Below, piece after piece: positions 26,223 through 34,824 of a DNA stretch of 64,000 nt. A program made the translations under genes and the position numbers. The stretch comes from Clostridium sp. Ade.TY (GTDB taxonomy: Bacteria > Bacillota > Clostridia > Clostridiales > Clostridiaceae): assembly GCF_000498355.1 (NCBI RefSeq), contig NZ_AVSV01000029.1:1-64000 (forward strand), written 5' to 3'. The notes beneath the pieces were generated by a model. That model made no database searches and was not told where the DNA came from. It saw only the letters and a program-made list of their open reading frames with translations. The stretch's first letter is position 1, and each line of letters starts with the position of its first letter.

Positions 26223-27761
26223 TTATTTCGTTAATATTAATATTTCTTCTGAATCTAAATCAATTTTCTCTTTTAATTTTAATTTTTCTTCTCTCTCTTT
26301 ATTTGAATAAGTTACTTTATATTTTCCATTTTCCATATTAACTGTAACTTTATCTTTTGAATTATTTATTATTACGTATGATATTTCTTTATTTTCTTCT
26401 CTTTTCATCACCATTACAGATTTATTTCCTGACTCAACCATAGAAACTGTACCACTATTTAATGATTTATTTTCATTTCTAACTTTTATTATATCTTTAT
26501 AAAAATTATATAATGAATCTTTATCTTCTTTTTGTACATTTAAAGCAACTTTATTAACATCATTTGTTATCTTTCTCCAACTTGTATTTTTCTTCATATC
26601 TTTATTATCCCATATAAATGGTTCTCTTATATCTTCATCAGGCTTTATGCCAGTCATTCCAACTTCCTCACCATAGTATATAAATGGTGTTCCTGGTAAA
26701 GTTAAATAAATTACAGCTGCCATTTTCATCTTTTCTTCATCTTTACCTAATGTATTCATAACTCTATTTTGATCATGATTACTTAAAAATGGTGCAACAA
26801 CAAAATTTTTATTTTTCTCTGTGTATAATTCATAATTCATTTCTATAGACTCAGGTAATTTTTCTATATTACCTGATAGTAATCCTTTAGTTACCTTTTC
26901 ACCAAGTGAAAAATCAAAAAAACTATCAAGTGATGTTTGATACTCAGCCATCGAAAATGGTCCATCCCATACTTCACCAACTAAAATAAAATCTTTATTT
27001 AATGACTTACAGTAACTAGAATATTCTGTTATAAACTTATTATTTGGTTCTATCTCATTGTAAAACCATTTAACTGCATCCATTCTAAATCCATCTACTC
27101 CAATATCAATATAAAACTTTGCTATATCTTTTAATTCATCTTTTACCTTTTCATTGTCTAAGTTTAAATCAGGCATACCTTCCCAAAATATTCCGTAATG
27201 ATAGTCATCATTTCCTTTAAACTTTGACCATGGCATTGTGCCCATTGGTGACATCTTTGATACTTCTTCTTTATTATCTGTCCATATATAATAATCTCTA
27301 TAATGATTATCTTTTCCTTTACTTGCTTCCTTAAACCATTTATGCTCACTTGAAGAATGATTAATTACCATATCTATAAATACTTTTATATCTCTTTTAT
27401 GAGCTTCTTCTAATAATTTTTTAAAATCTTCAATTGTTCCATAATCTTTATTTATATCCTTATAATCAACTACATCATAACCATGATAACTTGGTGAAGG
27501 ATTTATTGGCATAAGCCATATTCCTCCAATTCCTAATTCTTTAATATAATCTAGTTTTTCAGTAACTCCATTTATATCTCCAATGCCATCTCCATTAGTA
27601 TCATTAAATGCTCTTACAAAGATTTCATAAAAAACACGTCCATTATAACTCTCTTTGGAAAGGTTTCCAGAACTTTCAATAGAACATGACATAGTAGTTA
27701 TCATTATAATTACTATAATAATAGATACAATAATCCTTTTTATATTTAATTCCCTTCTCAT
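26223..27761 (-). CDS. GH13 alpha-amylase family lipoprotein
   Basis: The 512-residue secreted glycosidase has a signal peptide with a lipobox-like ITTMSC (Cys26), so it is probably lipid-anchored. All GH13 motifs are present: DMVINHSS (His135), GFRMDAVKW with nucleophile Asp228, VGEVWDG with acid/base Glu263, and SNHDQNR with His329-Asp330. It should hydrolyse starch-like alpha-glucans outside the cell; the bond specificity is not clear. A C-terminal beta domain follows from about 430. The catalytically dead paralogue lies next to it downstream. Confidence 0.9.
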   Translation of the reverse strand: MRRELNIKRIIVSIIIVIIMITTMSCSIESSGNLSKESYNGRVFYEIFVRAFNDTNGDGIGDINGVTEKLDYIKELGIGGIWLMPINPSPSYHGYDVVDYKDINKDYGTIEDFKKLLEEAHKRDIKVFIDMVINHSSSEHKWFKEASKGKDNHYRDYYIWTDNKEEVSKMSPMGTMPWSKFKGNDDYHYGIFWEGMPDLNLDNEKVKDELKDIAKFYIDIGVDGFRMDAVKWFYNEIEPNNKFITEYSSYCKSLNKDFILVGEVWDGPFSMAEYQTSLDSFFDFSLGEKVTKGLLSGNIEKLPESIEMNYELYTEKNKNFVVAPFLSNHDQNRVMNTLGKDEEKMKMAAVIYLTLPGTPFIYYGEEVGMTGIKPDEDIREPFIWDNKDMKKNTSWRKITNDVNKVALNVQKEDKDSLYNFYKDIIKVRNENKSLNSGTVSMVESGNKSVMVMKREENKEISYVIINNSKDKVTVNMENGKYKVTYSNKEREEKLKLKEKIDLDSEEILILTK

Positions 27762-28057
27762 TATTTTACCCCCATATTTTACAACTTTATCTAATATTAT
27801 ACATTAGATAAAGTTTTATGTAAATATTTTCATTATATTAATATTTACTATAATTTTAATCTTTATGTTAATGGTATAATAAGTATATAGAAGAAATATT
27901 TAATCATATTTTATTTTTTGAATCTAATTTTAATTCTTTTTATATTAAGCTTTATTTTAAAGTTTTTTGAGCTTAATATATATATTATTAATTTTATAAA
28001 ATTGAATATTTATAAACAAAAGAAACTTTAAATATAATTAAAAAGGACTGTTTTATT

Positions 28058-28612
28058 ATGAAAAATAAAAAAATAATCCCTTTAATCATAAAAATAGTAT
28101 CCTCTGTAATTGTATTAATAGCAATAATACTTATTTTTAAAATTTGCGATACTGTAAATGTTAATAATAATACTTCTTTAGTTTCTTATATTGAAAAAAG
28201 AGAACATTCTTCAAATATTGAAATTAAAAAGAAAAAAGATTATGGAAAATTATGCTTTCTTTTATATACTACAAACAACAACTCAAGTAATGAATATAAA
28301 CTTATAATTTTAAGTAGAGATAATATATTAAGAAATCGCTATGGATTCTTTGGCTCATCAGGCTCTTCATTTAAAACAGATCCTGTTGAAATATATATTT
28401 TCCCTCATTCTGATTATAATTTATTTGTAGTCTTTGGAAATAATTCAAAACTGCATGCATCTAAATATGAAATCTTAAATAATAATGAAATACTTTATGA
28501 TGAAAATTTAAATGTTAATCAATATATTCTAGGTGTATATAAAGTAGATCCTAATAATGTATTCTCAAACAAAGTAGAATTTTTCAATAATGAAGGTATT
28601 AGAGTATTTTAA
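28058..28612 (+). CDS. Membrane-anchored protein of unknown function (184 aa)
   Basis: The N-terminus MKNKKIIPLIIKIVSSVIVL begins a single membrane anchor (about 7-28). The remaining 155 residues are extracytoplasmic, with beta-rich stretches (YGKLCFLLYTTNN, VEIYIFPHSDYNLFVVFGNN). No family is recognised. The ribosome binding site is AAAGGA. It is convergent with the next gene over a shared terminator. Confidence 0.6.
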   Translation: MKNKKIIPLIIKIVSSVIVLIAIILIFKICDTVNVNNNTSLVSYIEKREHSSNIEIKKKKDYGKLCFLLYTTNNNSSNEYKLIILSRDNILRNRYGFFGSSGSSFKTDPVEIYIFPHSDYNLFVVFGNNSKLHASKYEILNNNEILYDENLNVNQYILGVYKVDPNNVFSNKVEFFNNEGIRVF

Positions 28613-28614
28613 AA

Positions 28615-28649
28615 AAACTATCGTATATAATTTTATATACGGTAGTTTC
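28615..28649. terminator. Bidirectional terminator between convergent genes
   Basis: AAACTATCGTATATAA, loop TT, TTATATACGGTAGTTT. Confidence 0.85.
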
Positions 28650-28660
28650 TTTAATAAATA

Positions 28661-29320
28661 TTATTTTAGTTTCAAATTAAATATAGCACTTGGTGTATTA
28701 TCTAAAATATTTGAATAAAATTCAACTATAATCTCTTTTGACTTACTGTTTAAGGCATAAGCTGCACTTGCTGTGCATTTTTTACCTTTACTTATACTCT
28801 TTGCAACTTTCTCAGAGTCTACTGGATAACTTTCTAATATGTTTCCTTCTTTGTCATAAACTTTAAAGTTACTATCTGATATAAATAATTTTTCACTTAA
28901 ATCTAGATTCTCATACATAAATTCTAATAAGATAACCTTATTAGCCTTTGTATTTAAAAATTTATTTCTTTCCTTAATTTCACTTAAACTATTAATTGTA
29001 ACTGACATAAGCTTATTGCCGTCTTCATCTTTTTCATAATATGATTCTTTTATTTTATATTTATTATTTAAATTTTTACTTGAAACTTCTTCATCATTAC
29101 TTTCATTATTTTTATTGTTATTATCATAAGAATTTATTTCTTTATATAAATTTTCATTATTTAAAACTTTACTTTCCATCTCCAAAAGATACTTATATCT
29201 CTCTTTTGTAATATTTACTCCATTTCCTACAAAATGCATAAATAAAACTCCTAACAAAAAAGAACTTATAAAAATTACAAATTTATTTGATATTACTTTT
29301 TTTATTTTCTCCTTAATCAA
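28661..29320 (-). CDS. Membrane-anchored protein with DUF4352/DUF5067-like domain
   Basis: The 219-residue protein has one N-terminal membrane segment (about 12-32) and an Asn/Glu-rich linker. Its C-terminal beta-sandwich-like domain (about 95-219) contains VILLEFMYENLDLSEKLFIS and KVYDKEGNILESYPVD, resembling the DUF4352/DUF5067 immunoglobulin-like proteins of Firmicutes. The start is the TTG at 29320. The domain call is tentative. Confidence 0.6.
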   Translation of the reverse strand: MIKEKIKKVISNKFVIFISSFLLGVLFMHFVGNGVNITKERYKYLLEMESKVLNNENLYKEINSYDNNNKNNESNDEEVSSKNLNNKYKIKESYYEKDEDGNKLMSVTINSLSEIKERNKFLNTKANKVILLEFMYENLDLSEKLFISDSNFKVYDKEGNILESYPVDSEKVAKSISKGKKCTASAAYALNSKSKEIIVEFYSNILDNTPSAIFNLKLK

Positions 29321-29399
29321 AAAAATCCCTCTCTTTACAATAGATAATAACTAATTACCTTAGAATTATCACCATAAAGAAAAGGATTTATTCACCATT

Positions 29400-29909
29400 T
29401 TAAATTTGTTTTACATTTAATTTAACTTTATATTCTTCTTTTTTTCCATTTTCAAATTGCAAATTTAGTTTTAAATACATATTACTAAGTAAATATTTTT
29501 TATCATATTGTTTAGTTATATATTCACCAGATATTCTACCTATATTTGTTTCTAAATCTCCTGGAAATGAAAATAAGCGTTTCTCATAATTTTCTGATTT
29601 ACAATTAGTGCAAAATAAAATTTTTTCATTATTGTTTCCATAAGCACATATTTGAATTTTATAAGATTTTAAATCTTTTTTATTATCACCTAAATATTCA
29701 ATTCTACCAGCATCTAATATATCTTTATTATAACTTTCTATTATAATACCATCAGTAATCTTCAAGTAGTCATTTTCACCATTTACTGAATAAACTTTAA
29801 ATGCTTTGTTTATCTTATCTGATTTATTTTTATAATTTGTTGCTATAGCAATAAAAAATATATTAGTTACAATTAAAGCTACAAGCAAGAATCTGAATTC
29901 TTTTTTCAT
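29400..29909 (-). CDS. Membrane-anchored protein of unknown function (169 aa)
   Basis: One N-terminal hydrophobic segment (about 7-24) is followed by a beta-rich extracytoplasmic part with two cysteines (FCTNC). It precedes the DUF4352-like gene by about 80 bp in the same orientation and may be expressed with it. No family is recognised. Confidence 0.55.
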   Translation of the reverse strand: MKKEFRFLLVALIVTNIFFIAIATNYKNKSDKINKAFKVYSVNGENDYLKITDGIIIESYNKDILDAGRIEYLGDNKKDLKSYKIQICAYGNNNEKILFCTNCKSENYEKRLFSFPGDLETNIGRISGEYITKQYDKKYLLSNMYLKLNLQFENGKKEEYKVKLNVKQI

Positions 29910-30077
29910 AATCTCACCCCATAAGAAACATTATTTTACTAATATATTATTTACAACTTAAATAGTAATTATTAAATATTTTAACTATATTTTCTGAAAC
30001 AATATTACGATAAATAATATAATTTTTAAGCTTTTATACATTTTTTATTTCATTGTTATAATATTACAAATTTTTAA

Positions 30078-30106
30078 TTGATACCAACCATATTTTGTGA
30101 TATAAT
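30078..30106 (+). promoter_or_regulatory. SigA promoter of the carD-like gene
   Basis: TTGATA, 17-bp spacer, TATAAT: near-consensus. It implies a leader of about 160 nt before the TTG start at 30276. The region 29910-30275 otherwise holds the leader hairpins. Confidence 0.75.
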
Positions 30107-30170
30107 AAAAAATTCACTATTTCAAAAATGTATGTTATAATATAATATATAATAAGTTAATCTTTGTTTA

Positions 30171-30236
30171 AAAAGCGATAATCTACTATTATTGCTTTTA
30201 ATTTGCCTTAATTTAAGGCTATTACTTCAAAGGAAG
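30171..30236 (+). promoter_or_regulatory. Structured leader of the carD-like gene
   Basis: Three successive stems: AAAAGCGATAA with TTATTGCTTTT (30171-30199), GCCTTAATTTAAGGC (30205-30219) and ACTTC with GAAGT (30223-30236). None has a T-run, so this is not a simple terminator. The role is unknown. Confidence 0.4.
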
Positions 30237-30275
30237 TCATATACGCAAGAAAAATGTTATAAGGAGGTTTTTCAT

Positions 30276-30767
30276 TTGTTTAACGTAGGTGATAAAATTG
30301 TATATCCAAGTCAAGGGGTAGGTGTTATTGATCTTATTGAATCAAAAGAATTTAAAGGTAAAATGCAAAAATATTATAAAATACACCTATTTAATAATTC
30401 AATGAAATTAATGGTACCATTTAGTGTAATTGAACCATCACATATAAGACTAGTAAGTGATACAGAAGAAATTGATAATGTATTTGATAATATGGATAAA
30501 TTCTTAGATGTAGATGATGATTTTACTTCTAATAATTTTAGAGAAAGAATTGCTATTAATAATCAAAAGATTAAATCTGGAACTTTATCAGATTGTATCG
30601 AAGTTATATGTAATCTTAGTAAAATTAATTCAAAACATAGTCTAAATAATGTTGAAAAACAAATGCTAACTAATACAAAAAAAATTTTAATCGAAGAAAT
30701 ATGTCAATCTAAAGACTTATCTAATAATGAAGCAGAAAAATTATTAGACGCTTCTATAATCTTTTAA
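30276..30767 (+). CDS. CarD family transcriptional regulator
   Basis: The 163-residue protein begins at a TTG (AAGGAGG 8 bases before) as FNVGDKIVYPSQGVGVIDLI. This is the CarD/TRCF RNA-polymerase-interacting domain (about 1-60), and an alpha-helical C-terminal part follows. Such proteins bind the RNA polymerase beta subunit and stabilise open promoter complexes; several are paralogous in clostridia. A near-consensus SigA promoter and a structured leader precede it. Confidence 0.88.
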   Translation: MFNVGDKIVYPSQGVGVIDLIESKEFKGKMQKYYKIHLFNNSMKLMVPFSVIEPSHIRLVSDTEEIDNVFDNMDKFLDVDDDFTSNNFRERIAINNQKIKSGTLSDCIEVICNLSKINSKHSLNNVEKQMLTNTKKILIEEICQSKDLSNNEAEKLLDASIIF

Positions 30768-30835
30768 TTCAAACCAATATATTTTTCAAGTAAAATACTT
30801 CGATTTAGCGTTGTAAAATTTAAATAAAAAACTTA

Positions 30836-30856
30836 AGGGACGCTAAATGCGTCCCT
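30836..30856. terminator. Bidirectional terminator (carD-like and PAP2 genes)
   Basis: AGGGACGC, loop TAAAT, GCGTCCCT, with a T-run on the plus strand and AAGTTTTTTA on the minus strand. Confidence 0.85.
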
Positions 30857-31418
30857 ATTTTTTTATTATAATATTTTCTATTTTTTCATATGTATTAATA
30901 ACAAATTCCTTTAAAAATTTATTATATAAAATACTAGTTATTATAACAATTATATAAGCACCTATTACATCTGTTGGATAATGATGACCAACATAAACTC
31001 TTGATATTCCAATAAGTACTGAAAGCACTGTAAATATACAGCCTATAAATTTATTAAACATTCCAAATCCTAATGCAATACTCATACTTGCAGTTGCATG
31101 ATCACTTGGAAATGAAGTATCTGCTGCATGATAATAAAGTAAATTAACTTTATTATGAACAAAAGGTCTTGGAGAATAATAGAATACACCTATTAAAAAA
31201 CTTATTATTAAATTAATAATAGTAAATACTATTGTGCTAACAGCCATCTTTCTATAATTTATATCTCTCTTAACTATACCTATTAAAAATATTGCGATTA
31301 TAGTTAAAGCAAATATATATGGTAAATACTTTGAAGAAAATATCATAAAACTATCTAAAGCATTACTTTTATATGCTAGTCCATTAATCGCATGAAAAAT
31401 TTCCATATTTAAGCTCAA
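30855..31418 (-). CDS. PAP2 phosphatase, BcrC-like undecaprenyl-diphosphatase
   Basis: The 187-residue membrane protein has about five helices and the three phosphatase motifs: KxxxxxxRP region YYSPRPFVHNK, PSDHA (SFPSDHATAS), and the final SRVYVGHHYPTDV. The opening LSLNMEIFHAINGLAYKSNALDSFM resembles B. subtilis BcrC. The enzyme would recycle undecaprenyl pyrophosphate for wall synthesis and lend bacitracin tolerance. The start is the TTG at 31418, 8 bases after AAGGAGG; an in-frame ATG lies further upstream. Confidence 0.85.
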   Translation of the reverse strand: MSLNMEIFHAINGLAYKSNALDSFMIFSSKYLPYIFALTIIAIFLIGIVKRDINYRKMAVSTIVFTIINLIISFLIGVFYYSPRPFVHNKVNLLYYHAADTSFPSDHATASMSIALGFGMFNKFIGCIFTVLSVLIGISRVYVGHHYPTDVIGAYIIVIITSILYNKFLKEFVINTYEKIENIIIKK

Positions 31419-31549
31419 AATTTCTTCCTCCTTTGTTTTATCAATGCTTATTATACACAAAATAACTAAATACTTAATTAAATATAGATTATAATTTAAT
31501 TAAGATATAATTAAATTTTTTTAATTTTTATAATTATATATATAATAAA

Positions 31550-31573
31550 AAGCAGACTAATTTAATAATCTGC
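31550..31573 (-). terminator. Terminator of the DUF1659-DUF2922 unit
   Basis: On the minus strand AGCAGA, loop, TCTGCT, then TTTTTATTAT. The stem is short. Confidence 0.6.
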
Positions 31574-31588
31574 TCTTAATCTTATATT

Positions 31589-31816
31589 TTATCCTATTAC
31601 TAATTCCATTTCTGTTTTTTCTTTTGTAATTACTTCCGCCTTAACCTTTTTAACTAAAGATCCACCTGATGTAACAAATACATTCTTTTCTATAATTAAA
31701 TCCATTAAATCATTTACTTCTGTGTTTGTTAAGTCATCTCTTATTTCTTTAATAGTTAAATTAATACTATTATCTAATTCATTTTTAAAATTCATAACTA
31801 ATATTCTTTCAATCAT
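31589..31816 (-). CDS. DUF2922 family protein
   Basis: The 75-residue protein matches the DUF2922 pattern: an initial strand LVMNFKNELDNSINLTI, DLTNTEVNDLMDLIIEKNVF, and SGGSLVKKVKAEVITK. It follows the DUF1659 gene by about 40 bp; the two families are usually paired in Firmicutes. The function is unknown. Confidence 0.85.
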   Translation of the reverse strand: MIERILVMNFKNELDNSINLTIKEIRDDLTNTEVNDLMDLIIEKNVFVTSGGSLVKKVKAEVITKEKTEMELVIG

Positions 31817-31857
31817 TCTAATATACCCCCTTTTATTTATAAAATATTCTTTTAAAA

Positions 31858-32079
31858 TTATTCAGATACCAATACACTATCTTCTTCTCTTTCGATTGCT
31901 ACTAATGGATAAGATATTAAACTTGATATAGCTTTTCCAACTAAATATATGTCTGTATCATTTGCTGTTAAATTTATATTTTTATATCTTTGATACTTAA
32001 CTATATCCTTTCCCTTTCCATCTTTTCCTCTGTTATAATTTACTGATAAAGCTAATTCTTTTATTGTTTTTGTTGCCAT
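31858..32079 (-). CDS. DUF1659 family protein
   Basis: The 73-residue protein (MATKTIKELALSVNYNRGKD, then IVKYQRYKNINLTANDTDIYLVGKAI) fits DUF1659. The ATG at 32079 has AAAGGAG 9 bases before it; an in-frame TTG directly abutting the ribosome binding site was rejected. It is first in the pair with DUF2922. The function is unknown. Confidence 0.85.
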   Translation of the reverse strand: MATKTIKELALSVNYNRGKDGKGKDIVKYQRYKNINLTANDTDIYLVGKAISSLISYPLVAIEREEDSVLVSE

Positions 32080-32200
32080 CTTTATCAACTCCTTTCATTT
32101 AATAAATATGCACTTTATAAAAAACGCAAAAAAATTTATAAGAAAATTTTTAAGAAATCTTATAAGAAGTCTTAATTGTAACTTTATTTAAACTTAAATA

Positions 32201-32239
32201 AAAAAGAGATTCCTACAAATAATGCAAAAATCTCTTTTT
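32201..32239 (-). terminator. Terminator of the zinc-ribbon gene
   Basis: Arms AAAAAGAGAT and ATCTCTTTTT enclose a loop of about 20 bases, with T-rich sequence after it on the minus strand. Confidence 0.6.
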
Positions 32240-32261
32240 AAAACTTATTTAATTATTTATA

Positions 32262-32471
32262 TTAACCCATTAAAAAATCAAGTATATTCCAACCATCACT
32301 TGTTTTAGCCTTATATAACTCAGTAAATCCACATCTTGTACAACTTATTGTAATGAACTTCTTATTTTGAACATCAAATATTTTTGCGAAATTACCTCCT
32401 GTTGCTTGAAATTGATCTGATTCAAAATGTTCATTCCCACACTTTGGACAAATATATTGTTTCTTTTCCAT
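32262..32471 (-). CDS. Zinc-ribbon domain protein (69 aa)
   Basis: The small protein has two CxxC pairs, CPKCGNEHFE (Cys8, Cys11) and SCTRCGFTELYK, which form a zinc ribbon with nucleic-acid-binding character. The C-terminal SDGWNILDFLMG is typical of a conserved family of short Firmicute zinc-ribbon proteins. The function is unknown. Confidence 0.8.
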   Translation of the reverse strand: MEKKQYICPKCGNEHFESDQFQATGGNFAKIFDVQNKKFITISCTRCGFTELYKAKTSDGWNILDFLMG

Positions 32472-32767
32472 TAATATCTCCCCTTTACTTTCATTAATTC
32501 AAATATACATAAAATTTTTTAAAAAATCCTTAAATGTTTATTAGATTTTACTTAATACACTAAAAATTTATTGATTCATTTCAATTAATAGTATTTATTT
32601 AATATATTACTAAATTTAATTCTATTTTTATTTTAATATCCCTTTAAATATTATTATTAAATAAATTTTATAAATTCAAATGATTATTTTATGCTATTTT
32701 TCAACTTTTACTAATATATATTAATATAAACCTTTTTGATGCTCCTGACCTCCTGGCATTAAAAAGA

Positions 32768-32792
32768 AAAGGTGCTAAAATATTAGCACCTT
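32768..32792 (-). terminator. Terminator of hsmRA
   Basis: AAAGGTGCTAA, loop, TTAGCACCTTT, then TCTTTTT on the minus strand. The gap 32472-32767 otherwise holds only a GC-rich patch at 32739-32759. Confidence 0.8.
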
Positions 32793-32810
32793 TATCTTAT
32801 ATATATTCTA

Positions 32811-33209
32811 TTAACCAGCCATTCCAATGTACATTCCTACAAAATAAGGTATTAACCAAATAAACCATACTACCATACTAAATTTATGAAATGCTTCTTT
32901 AGCTTTTTCGCTTCCTTTATTTAAAACCCAAGTTGCCCAAACTGCATGGAATAACATTAATAATATTGCAAGCATGCCTGTTGATTGATGAATTAAAAGT
33001 TGAGCTGGTGTTATTGTTTTGTCAGCATGTGCTGCTGCAATTCTGCTCATTGTAAATGTTCCTAAAGTATCACAAACTAAACCACACCAGAAAATAATAA
33101 CATGTTTCTTTTCTAATACTTTAGCTCTATGCTCTCCCCATACTCCTACTGTGTAGAAAATTAATGCAAGTGTTATAAATATAATTGCTGGAATTAATAA
33201 TTTTGGCAT
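32811..33209 (-). CDS. hsmA: HsmA family membrane protein (TIGR03987)
   Basis: The 132-residue protein has four membrane helices. The family pattern includes FYTVGVWGEHRAKVLEKKHV, FWCGLVCDTLGTFTMSRIA and HQSTGMLAILLMLFHAVWA; conserved histidines within helices could bind haem. In C. difficile the homologous HsmRA pair senses haem, and HsmA sequesters it at the membrane. Here the MarR gene precedes it by about 25 bp, giving the same arrangement. Confidence 0.88.
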   Translation of the reverse strand: MPKLLIPAIIFITLALIFYTVGVWGEHRAKVLEKKHVIIFWCGLVCDTLGTFTMSRIAAAHADKTITPAQLLIHQSTGMLAILLMLFHAVWATWVLNKGSEKAKEAFHKFSMVVWFIWLIPYFVGMYIGMAG

Positions 33210-33233
33210 AAAAATCTCTCCTTTTCAATCTTA

Positions 33234-33662
33234 TTATTTATCTATTTTATTAATTAGCTTTTCTAAATTAGTTTCTATAAGAATTAAATCATCTTTAGAA
33301 ATACCATTAAAAACCTCTTTGAAACTACCATTTATATCTTCTTTTATATCATTAGATAAAATTTGTCCTTTTTTAGAAAATACTATATAAGTAACTCTTT
33401 TATCATCTTCATCTTTAACTCTTTCAAATACTTCCATATTTTCCAATCTATCAACAATTCCAGAACAAGTAGATTTTTTAATTGACATATACTCACTAAG
33501 TTCTGTTAAAGTTAATCTTTTAAAATGTGCTACAAGTTTTATAGCTGTAATTTGACTTTGAGTAAGACCTCTCTCTTTAATTTTTTGATTAATTCTATTA
33601 TTTATAATTGAATTAATTTCTTTTAAATAAAGACAAATCTTAAATTCATGTGAGTCTTTCAT
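33234..33662 (-). CDS. hsmR: MarR family regulator, HsmR-like
   Basis: The 142-residue winged-helix protein has the recognition region LTELSEYMSIKKSTCSGIVDRLE and the wing DEDDKRVTYIVFSKKG. It is named by context with hsmA. The start is the ATG at 33662 after GGGAGG. A perfect 18-bp palindrome lies 22 bp upstream, so the gene probably represses itself and hsmA until haem binds. Confidence 0.82.
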   Translation of the reverse strand: MKDSHEFKICLYLKEINSIINNRINQKIKERGLTQSQITAIKLVAHFKRLTLTELSEYMSIKKSTCSGIVDRLENMEVFERVKDEDDKRVTYIVFSKKGQILSNDIKEDINGSFKEVFNGISKDDLILIETNLEKLINKIDK

Positions 33663-33683
33663 ATTTTCCTCCCACAATTAATT

Positions 33684-33701
33684 TAGTTAGTATACTAACT
33701 A
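33684..33701. promoter_or_regulatory. Putative HsmR operator
   Basis: TAGTTAGTATACTAACTA is a perfect palindrome. TTAG-type half-sites are common for MarR regulators. Confidence 0.65.
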
Positions 33702-33798
33702 CTTTATTATAATAATATTTTAAGGCTACAAATACAATGAACAGACTATTAAATAATATTTAACAATAAAAGAAATGATTTTTTAATAAATTAGTAAA

Positions 33799-33828
33799 TT
33801 GAGAATAGATATATATAAGTGTTATAAT
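33799..33828 (+). promoter_or_regulatory. SigA promoter of the MBL hydrolase gene
   Basis: TTGAGA, 18-bp spacer, TATAAT, about 35 bp before the start. Confidence 0.6.
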
Positions 33829-33861
33829 TAATTAAATCAAATGAAAAGAAGGGATGAGACT

Positions 33862-34719
33862 ATGTTAAAAAAGCTTACAGATAGAGTATATTATATGGAA
33901 AATAAAGAGTCTGGTGATAGACCTGCACTTGGCCTTGTAATTGGAGATAAATATAGTTTAATTATTGATGGAGGTAATTCAAAAGCTCATGCAGAAAGCT
34001 TTTTAAAAGAAGCAAAAAAACTAGCAACTTCAGAAATAAAATATTTAGTTATAACTCACTGGCATTGGGATCATATAGTTGGAGCAAGCTATATGAACTT
34101 AATAAATATAGTAAATGGTATAACTAATGAAAAACTTGATGGACTTAGAGATTTAAAATGGACAAACAGTGCAATTGAAGAAAGAGTTAAAACTGGTGAA
34201 GAAATTGAATTTTGCTTAGAACATATAAAAATAGAACACCCAAATGATGATAGAGAAATTTTAATACCTACAGGTGATATAATTTATGATGAATTTTTAA
34301 AGATAGATTTAGGTGGAGTTAAAGTTTTTGTTGAACACATTTCAAGTGATCATTCAAATGATAACTCAATAGTTTTAATTGAGGAACCATCTAAAACTAC
34401 AGCCTTTGTTGGTGATTCTCTTTATTTGGACATGTATAACGGTAATTGGAGCTATTCAAAAGATAAATTTATACCACTTCTAATAGAACTTGAATGTTAT
34501 GAAGCAGACTATTACGTTCCATCTCATCATGAAATATATACTAAAGAAAGTTTTGATAAATATGTTAACCATATGAAACTATTAAGTAATATTGTATCTG
34601 ACAAAACTTCTATAGAAGATTGTATAAATGAATTCAGAAAAGAATTAAAAAAAGAGCCAACTGAAGATGAAATATATGATATGAATTGCTTTGTTGAAGG
34701 TAATAAAAAAGAGTTATAA
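33862..34719 (+). CDS. MBL-fold metallohydrolase
   Basis: The 285-residue cytoplasmic protein has the zinc motif THWHWDH (His66, His68, Asp70, His71), a second ligand in ISSDHSNDNSIV, AFVGDSLYLD and YVPSHHE. These match the metallo-beta-lactamase fold of the glyoxalase II/RNase Z superfamily. The start is the ATG at 33862, 7 bases after AAGGGA; an in-frame ATG at 33841 overlaps this site. The substrate is unknown, and nothing in the context defines it. Confidence 0.8.
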   Translation: MLKKLTDRVYYMENKESGDRPALGLVIGDKYSLIIDGGNSKAHAESFLKEAKKLATSEIKYLVITHWHWDHIVGASYMNLINIVNGITNEKLDGLRDLKWTNSAIEERVKTGEEIEFCLEHIKIEHPNDDREILIPTGDIIYDEFLKIDLGGVKVFVEHISSDHSNDNSIVLIEEPSKTTAFVGDSLYLDMYNGNWSYSKDKFIPLLIELECYEADYYVPSHHEIYTKESFDKYVNHMKLLSNIVSDKTSIEDCINEFRKELKKEPTEDEIYDMNCFVEGNKKEL

Positions 34720-34772
34720 TAATAAATTGTAAACAATTTCAAATATATGTTTTATTTTTCTTATATATGGTA

Positions 34773-34778
34773 TATAAT
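34773..34778 (+). promoter_or_regulatory. -10 element before the CoA-transferase leader
   Basis: A TATAAT box in GGTATATAATAAAC. No good -35 was seen. It would start a transcript near 34785, before the hairpins. Confidence 0.45.
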
Positions 34779-34824
34779 AAACTTAAATTAAATACTATAT
34801 ATAAAAAGATTATATATATTTGAT

